Shown here piece after piece: positions 12,459 to 24,670 of a stretch of DNA of 64,000 nucleotides. The DNA comes from Calliopum simillimum (taxonomy: Eukaryota > Arthropoda > Insecta > Diptera > Lauxaniidae), in contig OX638371.1 of the NCBI GenBank assembly GCA_951812925.1, positions 114,289,124 to 114,353,123 on the forward strand. The letters are read 5' to 3'. Numbering within the stretch: the first letter of the stretch is position 1; each line of letters opens with the position of its first letter. Made by a program: the position numbers and the translations under genes. The notes beneath the pieces were generated by a model that searched no databases, was not told the DNA's origin, and saw nothing but the letters and a program-made list of their open reading frames with translations.

Positions 12459-13195
12459 TCAGTTAACTAAAAAGAGTTTTTGAATAAGATCGCTACAAAA
12501 GTTTTGGATATCAATGAAATTCTTTATTCCTGTGAAAGTAAATTCGATGCCATTATGTATGGAACTCGATTTCTTTTGCATGGCGCCACGGGCACGCTTG
12601 CAGAAGTCCAGACGCTGAACCCAATTTTCGACAGTTTTTAAGCATAAATCGGCCGATACTGCTGCAATTTCACGATCGATATTCATAGACCATAGACTTG
12701 ACGTAGCCCCACAGGAAATAGTCTAACGGAGTCAAATCGCACGACCGAGGCGGCCAATCGACTGGGCCATTTCGCGAGATAACACGTTCACCAAACTTGG
12801 TTTTCAATAAATTGATTGTGACATTCGCTGTGTGGCTTGTGGCGCCGTCCTGTTGAAACCACATATTGTCCAAGTCCATATCATCCAAGTCCATATCATC
12901 CAATTCGGGCCAAAAATATTCGGTTATCATTGAACGGTAGCGATTCCCATTCACAGTAACGTGCCGGTCTTGATCATCACGGAAGAAGTACGGCCCAAAG
13001 ACGCCGCCGGCCCATAAACCGCACCAAACCGTAATTTTTTCGGGATGCAATGGTGACTCATGGAGTACGTGTGAATTGCTGCCTGACCAATAATGCATAT
13101 TTTGCTTATTGACGAAGCCATTCAGCCAGTAAAGAGCTTCATCATAAATTGGACGTAGCTCTCTTAAAGTTGAGGCCACTCCGAATTTCTGTAGT
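12459..13195 (-). pseudogene. Tc1/mariner-superfamily transposase relic, C-terminal part
   Basis: The minus strand encodes the catalytic core. It reads VNKQNMHYWSG, then PEKITVWCGLWAGGVFGPYFF, then a short internal duplication DDMDLDDMDLDNM, then MWFQQDGATSHTA (second acidic residue) and WPPRSCDLTPLDYFLWGY (third Asp). A frameshift near 12686 moves the C-terminus (IAAVSADLCLKTVENWVQRLDFCKR) to another frame. The N-terminal DNA-binding part is missing. It belongs to the same family as the relic at 23190-23690, which keeps the N-terminus. It is inactive. Confidence 0.88.
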
Positions 13196-13830
13196 AAATT
13201 TTAATAATTTCTACTCGTTTTTTGCTTTTTAGAACTCCCTACATAATTTTCAAATTGTACTTGAAATTATTGCCCAAATGCATCATAAATCGTGCCTCAA
13301 ATCTTAATACCTGAAGATAGATGAATCAATCAAACATTTGTTAATAATTACACTGTAGAACAATTTTGGTGCTTTTGGAAACCCTCAAGAGTTTTAAAAA
13401 ATGTTTTTAGTGCATTTTGATCTCCTAAACACGAATGCTATCCGTTTTTTTGCATCAAGTCTGGTTTACTGTAAAAACTGCTTTGAAGTTATTAGGAAGC
13501 CGATGATATAACTTGTTATGTAAAATCAGCTAAAAATAGAAAAAATTGTTCCAATATTTATAATCGTTGACTCGTTTGAATGGTACTACAGAGTAGATTT
13601 TGCTTAAGTGTTAAAAAAGAAAATTTTTCAACAGATTTAATGGCTCGAATTGGATTTTTAACGCTTGCTCTTGCAATTTCATTATGAACTTCGGAAAATA
13701 AGATTTTTCCTAAATATAGTTTTAGAATTTTATAGAATACAAAATCACAGTTTTTTCATTTAATTTTTCGGGTTATTAGTCCTTCAAATATCGTCGACCA
13801 AACAAGTGAGTCCCGAATAAAATCTCAAAT
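13196..13830. other. Non-coding stretch between two transposon relics
   Basis: AT-rich; no ORF, RNA or repeat structure that I can name. Confidence 0.45.
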
Positions 13831-14760
13831 ATGGAGCAAATCGAGTATCACGCTGTTATAAATTTCTTTACTAAGCGAGGAAAATCAGTTCAAACCATAC
13901 TGGAAGATATGTAATCCGTTTGCGGAGACTTTTGTACGAGTAAAACTATGATTTACAAGTGGCATAACCTCTTTAAGCCAGGATAGGACTGACTTGAAGA
14001 CGATCCAAGGGCGATCTAGGTAACCACTCATTCAAAAAGTCTAAAAATTAATATTAGAAGATGCCCGATTGAAGAAGACGCTGCTCGCAGAAATGGGTTG
14101 GAGTATCAGACACAAACATTTTTAAAATTCTTCACGATAACCTTAGTTGACTAAAGTCAGCGTAAGATGGGTGCCGAAAATGCTCACAAAGCGTAAAAAA
14201 AACAGAGCGTGAAGGGTGATCATCAAAAATATCCAAAAAAAAAAAAAACTTCCAATGGACAACATCAAAAAAAAAAATCCGAAATAAAAACATCCAAAAA
14301 TAAAAACCTCAAATCAAAAAAAATTTCCAAAAGTTTTTGGATGTTTTTATTTTTGGATGTTTTTCATTGGATGTTTTTTTTTTTTGGATGTTTTTTTTTT
14401 CGATATTTTTGAGTGAAGTTTTTGAACCTCTGTAGCGGTGCTGGGCAAAATTCTCTCTTCTTTTTTTTTTGTCTCGTTTTATCCTATACGAAAAAATACG
14501 CAAAAAGTCTTCTCTTTGATACATAGCTGCGCTAGGTCAGCGTTTTGCCCACCACCGCTCTGTAGTGAGGACAGGGCTGGAGTATTGGCTCAAGTTGTCG
14601 TTGGAGACGAAACTTGGGTTCATCATTATGAACCAAAAAAGGCGCATCACCACCTAAGAAGTTGTCACAGTCGGCTGGGAAAATCTTAGGGACTGTCTTT
14701 TGGGACTCAGAAAGGATCATCTTGATCGAATACAAAGATAAAGGTTTCTCTTAGGGCTGT
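13831..14760 (+). pseudogene. mariner transposase relic, interrupted
   Basis: ATG at 13831 opens MEQIEYHAVINFFTKRGKS, a mariner N-terminal helix-turn-helix. It is followed, through stops and frameshifts, by KWHNLFKPG, LEDDPRA, LILEDARLKKTLLAEMG and LTKVSVRWVPKMLTK up to about 14190. A-rich and T-rich hairpin sequence then intervenes (14200-14410). The transposase resumes at about 14577 with AQVVVGDETWVHHYEP (first catalytic Asp) and reads on as SRLGKS and FGTQKGSS. It is truncated before the second catalytic residue. Confidence 0.85.
14203..14412. repeat. A/T-rich hairpin repeat inside the mariner relic
   Basis: CATCCAAAAATAAAAAC and its reverse complement GTTTTTATTTTTGGATG face each other around 14330, with further CCAATGGA... 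and ...TTGGATG units outside. A foldback of short A-rich units splits the mariner sequence. Confidence 0.6.
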
Positions 14761-14779
14761 TACAGAAAGCCGTTAGAGA

Positions 14780-17700
14780 AAAAAGAAGAGGAAATTTTTG
14801 TTTTTTCTTTAAGAAGATGATTATGAAGTATGTACTAGTTTTAAGTATAGAGAATATTAGATTTTTTTCAATAAATAACAGTAAAAATAAAAATACAAAA
14901 ATTTCTATTTCGAATTTCCAGCTCATTATCATATTCAACAAACAACTATGACTTCTCGTTACTTTCACTTATGTATTTTTTTACTTATCAACTGTCCATT
15001 GAATTGTTCAGGTTCATTGTTAAATTTTACAAAAAAAAAAAAAACTATTTAAACAACAATTTTGAAAAGTGTCAGGTGTGAGCGAACAACTTCTGCAAAA
15101 CACAATGTCGTAGCAATAATTGCTGCTGCTGCTGTTGTTACAACCACAATGTTTTCATATTCGTACTTGAACTTAATGGTAAAATTTAATTAAAAACTTG
15201 ATTGTCATTGCACTAATGTCTGTTTGTGTTAGTGTTTCAAAATACACACACAGATATAGACAGTACTTGTATTAAACTAATAAATCTTGTTAAACGCATG
15301 TTGTTTGCTAAACAACTTGTTATCATCATCATTATTATTGCTGTTGTTGTTGTATCTGAAATTATGTGTTTGCTGTTGTTATCATTAGTAAATTACTGTT
15401 AAATAGAGGTAAATAGCAGAAGCGGCTTTTCAAACATTTCACATTTTCAACATATTGATGGGATTTTGTATTAATTTGCAGTAATGTGCAAAAATGTTTT
15501 GTTGGGCTTTGTCGCAAATGACCCAGTTGGAATGCAGAAAAATTTCGAATTTTTGAAAAAATTTTTTATATTGAAATTATTTCTGAAATTTTGCTAACCA
15601 AAATGGTAAAAGACTGAATGGAATTGATGTTTGTATTTCATGCTGCTGAGTGTGATTTTTACGCAAATGAAATGAGTTCTTATTACCTATGTCAATTTCA
15701 GTTGTTTGAGTCATCCAATTTCGAAACCCGACATTTCGATGTCAAATAAATTTTGGGGAATTGACAAAAAAACTCATAGTTCTCAAGGTAAAAGCCTTTT
15801 AGAATAGACAGACGACGGCAGTTATCTGGATTAAAAACGTACTAATGCAATTGAAACTTTTAACCTGACAGACGACAGTTTCTGCATTAAGTAAAAAGCT
15901 GATTTATTTGTTAACTTGTTTTTTTGACAGCACCTGCTCATCGCCCTCGCTTCACACAGAGCGCTTTCTTTTTATTCCCGTCTTAATATGCAAAAATTTA
16001 ATTTGGTTTTTACCGAAACATATTTTTAATTTATCTTAAAATTAACTTTTTTCTCACTTTTCTTGTTGTTTCAATATATTTATATTTTTCCATTGACATT
16101 TATAAATTTAATTAACTGTCTTCAAAATTGACAATCCAATGTTTCTGTTTAATTGTTACAATCGATTACAATTATCGACAACGTTACCATATTCAAATAG
16201 CTCAATTCAGTACTAATGCATTAGTGTTACAGTCGATGTGTTTTGAGATGGGGATTATGCACAAGTTAATTTGAATTAAGACTGCTGATGCGGATTAGCG
16301 CTGTCGTCTGTCGACTTTATTAGACATTTGCGGTTCTTTTTAAAAAAGTGTTAAAAAATCATCTAATTTAGTTTAAAAAGTTAAGCACTATATCGCAAAC
16401 TACACTGAAAGAGAAGTTTTATAATTATAAAATTTATAATAAAATTACATAACTTTTTTCAATCTTCGTTCGTTTTACATATTTCTTAAAAAATGGCTAA
16501 AAGTTTCAAATTTCTCACTAGGCAATATTTCAGTATAAGCATTATAAAAATTATCAAACACGATAGTAAAAATTATTCAACAAGAACACAATTTTTTTTT
16601 AATTATTTTGTTTTTTTTAACAATTTATAGATATTAAAATATTAAAAAAAAATAAACAATCAAAATTAAAAAATAACCAGAATGTGCAAGTGTTTCACTC
16701 CATATCTGGTTTTGACTCCGACTCAGGTTAAGAGATGTCTGGTTTTACAACCGGACGGGTTTTTAAATTTAACTTTTTTATATTTCGATTTTTTATTTTT
16801 TGTTAGATGTCGGTCGGGTCTGGTAACTGGGCTACTCATTTCTCAGATCATTTTGAGTAATGTTTATGTCGATCTAAAAAAAAAGAAATAAAAATAATTT
16901 TTCCCAGAAAAATTTTATTAATACATTAATTGCGCAAGTTACATCAATTTTCAGTTATCTTGAAAGTCAAAGTAGCAAAAGTTAATAGAAAATTTTTCAA
17001 TTTGAGACTTTGTTTCGCATTAAACTTAAACACAAGTTAAGTAATCTTACACTAAATGTACATATTCGACAGACTGCGCTCTCTAATGGTTTTATATTGC
17101 AAGCGCTAGGTATTAAAATTCTTTTACCCTTTAACCCCAAAAGCGAAAAGAAACACAAAAGGAGTCAACACATAAAGCAGCGCAGGTATTTCTAGGGTTT
17201 CTTTACAGGTGAATATATTTATGTATGTATGTACTCGTAAATGTATAAATTATTACTGACTGCTTGTGAGAAAAAGAATACTTTATTCTCCAAACATAAA
17301 TATATATATGTACAAAAATAAAAACACGCTTAAAAAACATAGTGATTCATTAAACGCTTAAAATGTCAGTTATTAAGCGTAATAAACTTCTTTAAACCAA
17401 TTTTTCATCCAACACGAACTGCTTTATGATTTTCACACAATAAAAATTAGTAAAAAAGTTGAAATTTCACTTTCATAGTAAACATTTAAAAAAAAACCAA
17501 AAAACAAAAATACTACTTTTTTAATGTACAAGTAAATTTTCGAATGAACAGCCATTAATATCTTGTATGATGTTGAGTTGTTGAGTACACGTAATTCACA
17601 ATTGCCGCTGCGGCGCACGCATGACTCTTTCATTGCTGCTTCTTCTGCTCCATCCCACTTGGTATAATTTCGAGTATGGTTGCCATAGCAAGTTGAAAAG

Positions 17701-18360
17701 AAAAACATGAAAGTGTAGTATAAAAAACAACAACTGTTAAAACGGCAACAACACAAAGTGCATTACACCCAGAAAGTCAATAAATATCGACAAATAAAAT
17801 ACACGAACCATAAGCGAGATGGCTTTGATGTAAATAAACGCTAGAAAAAACGACCATTTGGTTTAATAAGGTGTGAATTATATTCGAAGAACCGAAAATA
17901 TAAAATGAAATATGATAATATCAATTTTTTTTTTTAATTTTACTACTATTCTATTTATATATTCAGAATACATTTGCAATAAATAAAATACACATTTTTT
18001 TGTTAAAAATGTCTACTATTTCTATTGGTGTCTGAGGGTAGCAGCCTCTTAGGTGCAGCAACAACATTGCGGGGCATTAAATAAAATATCGTCTATTGAC
18101 ACGCTCCCACATAGCTGCCATGAATCCCCCACCAGGAAATATCAGTTATTTTTGTGTTGTTTATTCACTAAATAAACAAGAAGTAACGTAACTTTTTGTT
18201 ATGTGGGAAAATTTATTATAATATGATATGATTAAATAATCTTTACACGGAAAAAAATTCGTGTCATAATTTTTACTCTACTCGGGCAGTAAAAAAATTA
18301 AAATTATTAACATTTAATTTCAAACATAAACTACCTTACGTATGAACTATTTGACTGTTC
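14780..18360. other. AT-rich intron-like stretch
   Basis: No gene seen. There are TGCTGCTGCTG/TTGTTGTTG runs (about 15121-15140 and 15340-15355), a 14-bp palindrome ACTAATGCATTAGT at 16212-16225, and ACAGACGACGGC (about 15810) facing GCTGTCGTCTGTC (about 16300). The last pair may be the worn ends of a 0.5-kb inverted-repeat element. Confidence 0.45.
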
Positions 18361-18367
18361 CCTAAAG

Positions 18368-19112
18368 TAATACGTAGGCTGCTATATATATTTCTGGCCT
18401 AGGCAACATTAATGTCAATAGCTAAAATCTGGCAACACCATAATAAAGTTTGACATTTTTTAGCATAAACGTACTCAGAATGTTTTGACGTACGACTATC
18501 ATTTGTGTTGTTTACAGTGACCTGAAAAAATCAAATTGGCAAAAAAATGGAATTAACTCGTGATTATTTTCGTGCGATAATTTTTCACAACTTTCGACGT
18601 GGATTATCATGACAAGAGTGCATCGATGAACTTAAATCTTTGTATGGCGATGAAGCACTATCCTATAGCACTGTGAAAACTGGTTTAATGAATTCAATCG
18701 TGGTCGACGCTCGCTCAAAGTCAAATTCCGTGAAGGTCGTCCAAAAACGGCCGTTGTGCCAGAGAACATTGATGCCGTGCGTGAACTGATAATGAAAGAT
18801 CGTCATGTGACATACCGTGGGATAGAGGCATCCTTGGGCATTAGTTCCACTCCAATACATTCGATTTTGCATGAACACTTAGTTGTAAAAAACGTTTGTT
18901 CTCGTTGGAAACCCCATTATTTATCAATGGCTTAACAAACCAATGGAAAAATTAATTTTCTTAACTCACTGTAAACAAAACAAATGGCACATCAAAACGT
19001 TGTGAGTACGTTTATGCTAAAAAATGTCAAACTTTATTATGGTATTGACTGATTTTAGCTATAGACATTAGTGTTACCTAGGCCAGAAATATATATAGCA
19101 GCCCACGTATTA
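18368..19112 (+). mobile_element. Deleted mariner-like element with 109-bp terminal inverted repeats
   Basis: The left end 18368-18476 and right end 19004-19112 are inverted repeats, both 109 bp and nearly identical. Shared blocks include TATATATTTCTGGCCTAGG and TTTGACATTTTTTAGCATAAACGTACTC. TA lies at both outer edges, consistent with TA insertion. The element is 745 bp. Inside is only the N-terminal part of a transposase. Confidence 0.85.
18547..18935 (+). pseudogene. mariner transposase N-terminal remnant
   Basis: Opens MELTRDYFRAIIFHNFRRGLS, then TGA at 18610-18612. It continues as ECIDELKSLYGDEALSYSTV, a one-base deletion, NWFNEFNRGRRSLK, EGRPKTAV, and VRELIMKDRHVTYRGIEASLG. This is the paired helix-turn-helix region of mariner transposases. 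The catalytic domain is absent, so the element could only move with a transposase supplied in trans. Confidence 0.82.
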
Positions 19113-19299
19113 ACAAATAAAATGGTGAAATAATAAAGAAATATTTACTCCAAATTGCGTACATTATACTACATTTTCAAGGCAAAAGGTGGCCATATCG
19201 AGCTTAAGTAGCCGGATTCTAGTTTTTTGATTATTTCCACATAAATAATCTCAGGCAAAAAGTTTTGATCATTTGATTCATGCGCATTATCCTGTATAT

Positions 19300-20119
19300 T
19301 GGCATTAAAAATGGGCGATGCCCAAGTTACCAGGCACCAAAATCACATTGTTTTTGGTATGACACTCCATGGCCATTTAACTGTAATGACAAGATGGTAG
19401 GTCTGGCCAAAAGAAAGTGGAAACCTCATGCTCTCATAGGAAAGGTTTAATTTTTTCCAAGCAATCCTTAGCATAGAGTTCGGAGTTTATTGTTCCAGTG
19501 GTTACAAAAGAATTGTTCATTTTGCCACAACTGCAGTTTGCTTGCCAAACCAAGATTTTACGAGGAAATTTTGACTTTTTTTTGACTTTAACTTTTCGTC
19601 CACATTCCCCTGCGAGTCTGCAGTGTAAAACTCTTGGCTTGGAAGCTGCTGCGAAAAATCGGTTAAAACATACGTTTCCTCGTCCATAATGCAGCATTCG
19701 AATTTAAAAAAAAAATTAATTTTTAATTTTATGACGAGCGGTTTTGCCTCCGTGTTCTTCACTGCATTTCTGTCAGAAACTTTTTGTACCTTGAACGTCT
19801 TCAAACCAGGCTCATTTTGGACCTTGCGAACTTGCGAAAACTCGGAACACTCCATCTTCTGTGCCAGTTTTCTGCATGAAATGAAGGGGTTCTTCTTTAA
19901 AATTGTACGGATTTTCTTCTTTTTGTTTTGGTCACGGACACATTTTTTTCCGGAACCTTGCTTTCGAAAGACATTCAAGTCTTTCTTACATTTTTTCAGA
20001 GCTCTTGATACCAATTTCACATTAACTGTGCTATTCCGACCAATTCTATTGATATTCCACTGCGGGTGGTCCTGAAAAATGTTTACTATTGACTTTCGAA
20101 CTTCTAGCTCGTTTGCCAT
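19300..20119 (-). pseudogene. Tc1-like transposase relic, copy 1
   Basis: The minus strand from 20119 opens MANELEVRKSIVNIFQDHPQ, then INRIGRNSTVNVKLVSRALKK, a helix-turn-helix. It continues to CCIMDEETYVLTDFSQQLP (first catalytic Asp), EFYTADSQGNVDEK, then a frameshift to WQANCSCGKMNNSFVTTGTIN and FFWPDLPSCHYS, and degrades near 19310. Its terminal sequence (CTACACAGCAAATAG on the minus strand) ends at about 20404. It is the best preserved N-terminus of three copies in this window. Confidence 0.85.
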
Positions 20120-20405
20120 TTTTAAGTAAATATGACGGGCTAGGGAAAAATATTTTTATATGAACTTCTCTATAAATTTTAAACAAAAAAATTATGAAAG
20201 ATTTTAATATAGTGATACCTACTATAAAATTTAAACCAAAATAGTTTAAATTGTTAATACTTTATGTGTACATATACATTTTATACGAACAAGCATAAAC
20301 GGTTTGTATGCCAAATAGAAGCATAGATTTTATACCAAGTTTGGTGTGGATTTGTATTCATTCCAATTTGGTTTGAATTTTACACCCAAACTATTTGCTG
20401 TGTAG
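20120..20405 (-). mobile_element. 5' terminal region of Tc1-like copy 1
   Basis: Lies between the transposase start and the element edge. It carries the blocks TTATACGAACAAGCATAAAC, TTTTATACCAAGTTTGGTGT, TTTGAATTTTACACCCAAAC and TATTTGCTGTGTAG, shared with 48860-49139 and, reversed, with 5682-5850. Confidence 0.7.
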
Positions 20406-23189
20406 AGGGACAATCATATAAATTTTATGCTTTCATGCAATCGACCCCCGTTGCCCTCAAAGATTCCTGAAATTGTAAAAAATATTTAACACTTTCCTAA
20501 TATTTTTCTACATGTAAGAATTTTTTTAAAATGTTCCTTCTCTTGCGCCCTTCATTTTTTTGTCACCAACAAACTGATTTCCAATTGGGTATTTGCTCTA
20601 AAATCAATACATATTAAAATAAGCGTAGCAACAACAAAAAAAAAAAAAAAAGAATTAACAGATAAACAAAACTCATTTCCGAAGATGACTCGAAACTTTG
20701 GAATTTCGTTTGGGTTTTCTTGTGGCAACCAACAAAGCAACGAAAAAGAAATCACAAAAAAAAAAAAAAAAACTGAACTCATTTACAATTCCTAAATAAA
20801 CAATGATTTTCTAACGACCCACGCTTCTTTCATGTTTCATTTAAGTTGGCATTGGAATATTTAGTATTACGCCCATGCAGAAAAATAGGAAAACCCGCAT
20901 CAATTCCACTTCACATGTGAATTAAAAACCGATAAAGAATAAAAAAAACAACAAAAAACAGTTGAACTGCGAATAAAGTCAATCAATAGAAACGTCATAA
21001 GTTTATTTTTGAAATGCCAAGTGATCGCGGCGCTTGCCAAGTCAGTCAAAAATAAACAGTCAGACAGGTCGTCGTCGTCGGCAGACAATAATTGGCCGGC
21101 CGGCCATCCAAATATGTAAAATATACACAAACGTTTTATTTGTTGTTTTGGCAATTTGCCTATCTTGTCTTTGGCTCTTATAATAAAGTAATGTTCGGGA
21201 CGGATATACCTACTCACGTTTATTGATGCACTCACGATGATGATAGGCCAATTCGAATAGTTCTCATTCAACGTTTTTTCTACTTCTTTCACTGACTGAC
21301 TACAACTTTTAATTTCACTTTTATTTTTTTCTGGACTTGCAAAACCATTATTTATCTTTGCCCAACAATTTCATATTCAACTTTCTTTCGTTTTAATGCA
21401 ATGGTTTCTTTTATTCTTTTTAATTTTTTTAGTTTTTAGTTTTGCTTTCGAAATGTATTTTTTTGGGTATCATTAATTAAAATTAATAAACGAATGGTAT
21501 ATTGAGAAGATTGTAAATTACTTCTAAGCGCTTAATTTGTTAGCGGTAGCATTAAAATGTTGATTTATGTTAAGTAATTGTTGCTAAATGCTAGTATTTT
21601 TTTCTGACCTCAAATCAAAAAATTGGTATGACAAATGAGCTACCGAATTAAAGGAAATTTCACGAGGATTCCAAAAAAAATTATAAAAGAGTAATAGAAC
21701 CTTTTACATACTAAAATGGCCGCCAAAATCAAAAAATAGGAAAAAAAAATTATAATTTGAACTTTAAAAGCACAGAACTTTCCAAAATTTTTTTTAACTC
21801 TAAAAACCAATTCCACCACTGGAAAGCTCATACAATTAGCTAAAAGTTTCCCTTCAAAAAAGTTTTCTCTAAAACGTAAGGGTGTTGTAAAAACAACTCC
21901 TTAGAGGCACATTTAAGACTCCGCTCACATACAATTTTGTATTAGTCTAGGCCGCCTCTATCGCCGCCCAGAAGTCTCATACCCATTTGCGTTAATTTGG
22001 GGGAGGGGAGGGGGGCGGGTCACACAATACATTTATGGCTTGCCCCCCAAGATTTTTCTGAACTAGCGCCACTGCTCGTACCCTTAACCTTTACACCCTG
22101 TATATAATGTTTCCACATACTTTAATAATGGTGCACATATATCTAACCTCTGATTTTTTATTTCTTTTCAGGTAAATATACGAGTGTAAAATTCCATGAA
22201 AAATATTTCGTGAGTAATCATTAACTACTTCTTACAATTTTCTCTATTCACAACAAATCGAAATTGTATATACTTCATCGATTAAAACAGTTTTTAGCTT
22301 ATGCATTATAGTGAGCTATTTATCACATTTTTAAATAATTTTTTCAAATCTTTTGAAATAATACATACTTCATTTAACCTTCATTTGTCTGGTAGGGTCT
22401 ATTTGGCTGGAATGGTGTTTAATTTTAAGTTTTTATAATCATAAGAATCGCCCAGTGGTCAAAATTCAAAACACAAATGCATTAAATAATTTTGGAACTT
22501 TTCGGACACTTTCAGTACTTTTCTTTGCTATTTGGTACAAAATAGAAAAGCTCATTTATCATGCTTGATACAATGACCAATGTGAAACTTAAACAAACAA
22601 AAAACATGAAGTCGGTGCTATGCCTTTCGTTTTGTGTAGTTTGTTGTTGAAAAATTTGTATTTTATTTTGGCAGGCTTAATGGCCAAATATTAAAATAAT
22701 TTTAACTTTGTGTACATCTACACACGAATACCTTTCTAATGGTGTATAATTTAAAGTCGTACTCCATTTCTAACATAGTAAAAATAGATGGACAAGTTTT
22801 TGTCTTCCTTATTAATATATAGATTTTGTACTGATCTGCATTTACCTGATGTAAATAATTAACTGCCCATTTTTTCAATTCTTCTTCACCACGCTTCATT
22901 AGATCGATAAAAAAATTTACTTAACCGCTAGCAAGCGGCCTTAAAATCGCAAAAATTTCATTGCACCGAAGTTTTGTTTTTATTAAAGTGCACAATTTGG
23001 GAATTTATTTCTCAAAAATAATATCGTCAAATGTAAATCCTCGCGGGCACGACACTCATTTATTCGAACATTAAATTTTCTTATGACTGCTCGGCAACAG
23101 GTAGACTCTGAGATGGCTACCATTTCCTGATGGATATTTTCTTTCAAATGCGCCAGTGAAATTGATCTATTAGCGTAAACTTTAGGCCA
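20406..23189. other. AT-rich intron-like stretch
   Basis: Contains the ratchet motif at 22155-22178 and a segment (about 21605-21895) that is repeated, diverged, at about 24395-24670. The shared blocks are ATTGGTATGACAAA, GAGGATTCCAAA and AAGCTCATACAATTAGCTAAA. The 130-codon minus-strand frame at 20900-21292 has no recognisable domain and I do not call it. Confidence 0.5.
22155..22178 (+). promoter_or_regulatory. Candidate recursive-splice (ratchet) site
   Basis: A 15-nt run of almost pure pyrimidine ends in CAG at 22169-22171 and is followed at once by GTAAAT, so a 3' splice site abuts a 5' splice site with no exon between. This is the consensus layout of zero-length-exon ratchet points known from very long Drosophila introns. 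It sits on the Abl strand, 16.8 kb before the candidate microexon and 32.6 kb before the first large exon. Confidence 0.5.
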
Positions 23190-23720
23190 AAAGGGTCAAA
23201 TCGGGACCGCGTGGAGTACTATTCATGTTGAAAAGCGCTCAATCGGCTAGTTTTCCAAGTCAAGGCTTTAATTCTTGTACCAATTGAATTTTATAGAGGT
23301 GCAGCTTTAGTTCTTTGTGAATAATACGGTGTAATGATGATCTAGGCATATTTAAAACACTTGCGAGCTGCCGAGTTGAAAGGTTCGGATCGTCACGTAC
23401 AAACTGGTTAACAATCTCCACGTTTTCTGCCGTTCTTGATAATCTTGGTCAAAACATTTTTAGCTTTTCCAATGTAAAACCGATCTACTCAAACTTCTTC
23501 ATCCATTTTGGAATGAGAGGTATGCTTGCCGCCTCGTTTAAGTGGCGAAAACCTCGAATATTCGCCGAATCAGTCGCAGAATCACCGTTTTTGTAAAACT
23601 CTCGCACGTACAACGCGCGGTCCTCTACCGAGAATCGCTCCATAGGAACTAAATTCTTAAAAGCCAGGCTACCGAGTGAAATACCGCCCGCGCCCCTCGG
23701 ATTGGTTGCGTCCACCCACG
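23190..23720 (-). pseudogene. Tc1/mariner-superfamily transposase relic, N-terminal part
   Basis: The minus strand reads MERFSVEDRALYVREFYKNG, a typical N-terminal helix-turn-helix opening. After stops and frameshifts it continues as RTAENVEIVNQFVRDDPNLS, TRQLASVLNMPRSSLHRI and ELKLHLYKIQLVQELKP. It ends before the catalytic core. It is complementary in coverage to the C-terminal relic at 12459-13195 of the same family. Confidence 0.85.
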
Positions 23721-24394
23721 AAGCCAAACAAATACAAAATTTCTATTGGAACACCCTGTAGTTTGGTTTTCAGTTTGTTTTTTTAAAGTAAGTAGCAACG
23801 TACTATTGTAAAAAGTTAAAAGTTCGCGATCTATCATCTATTTATCAATTTATCATTGTTTATGAATTTTACCAAAAAGTTTAAAAATAGTGAGAGTAAT
23901 CATAAGTATGTCTAGGAAAAAAGTTTGCAAGGAAAAAGAAATTATTTATAAAATGACTATATACTGATTTACAGAAATGTTACACATCCTCAATGAGCAC
24001 TGATAAAAATAGAGCCAAAAAAAAAAAAAAAAAATGTCAAGGATGATGCAAAAATTCGCTATGTTTTTTATGTTGTTTTTCAATTAAAACGATTCTTCCA
24101 TTTGTTGTTAACACAACGGATTAAAAGTAAAAACCCAGACTGGCAGTCAGCCAAATTGTAATCAATACTATGCAAGTGAGGGATATTTTCAACATCCCAT
24201 ACGCCTGATTTATGCATCACACGAATAGAGTTGCCAAAAAAGGAATTTTAAATTTTCCTCAAATGCGAAACAAAACTGGCTCAGGTTTACTTATTTTAGT
24301 GCAGTTTTAGGAATCCTTTTGAATCTTAAACTATCAATTTCTGTTACCAAAACAAAGAGCCCTAGACTAACAAAAAATTTTACCTGGGGCGGTC

Positions 24395-24670
24395 TAGAAA
24401 TGTATTTTTTCCGACTTCAATTTAAAAAAAATTGGTATGACAAAATTTAAAGAGGATTCCAAAGAAAATTATAAAAGGGTATGTTAATACCACCTTTTTC
24501 ATACTAAAATGGGCGTCAAAGTCAAAAATTAGAAAAAATATTTAAAATATCAACTTTAAAGGTCCAGAACATTCCAAAATCCTTTTAAACCCTATGTACC
24601 ATATATACTCTTAGGAAGCTCATACAATTAGCTAAAAAGTTTCTATACAAAAACGTTAGGGTGACCCAAT
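24395..24670. repeat. Diverged dispersed repeat, second copy
   Basis: Direct repeat of about 21605-21895, ending in GTTAGGGTGACCC here and GTAAGGGTGTTG there. Non-coding; class unknown. Confidence 0.6.

Noticed and set aside
20900..21292. 130-codon minus-strand frame
   Set aside because: No recognisable motif; composition follows local base content. The GTCGTCGTCGG run gives its DDDD.
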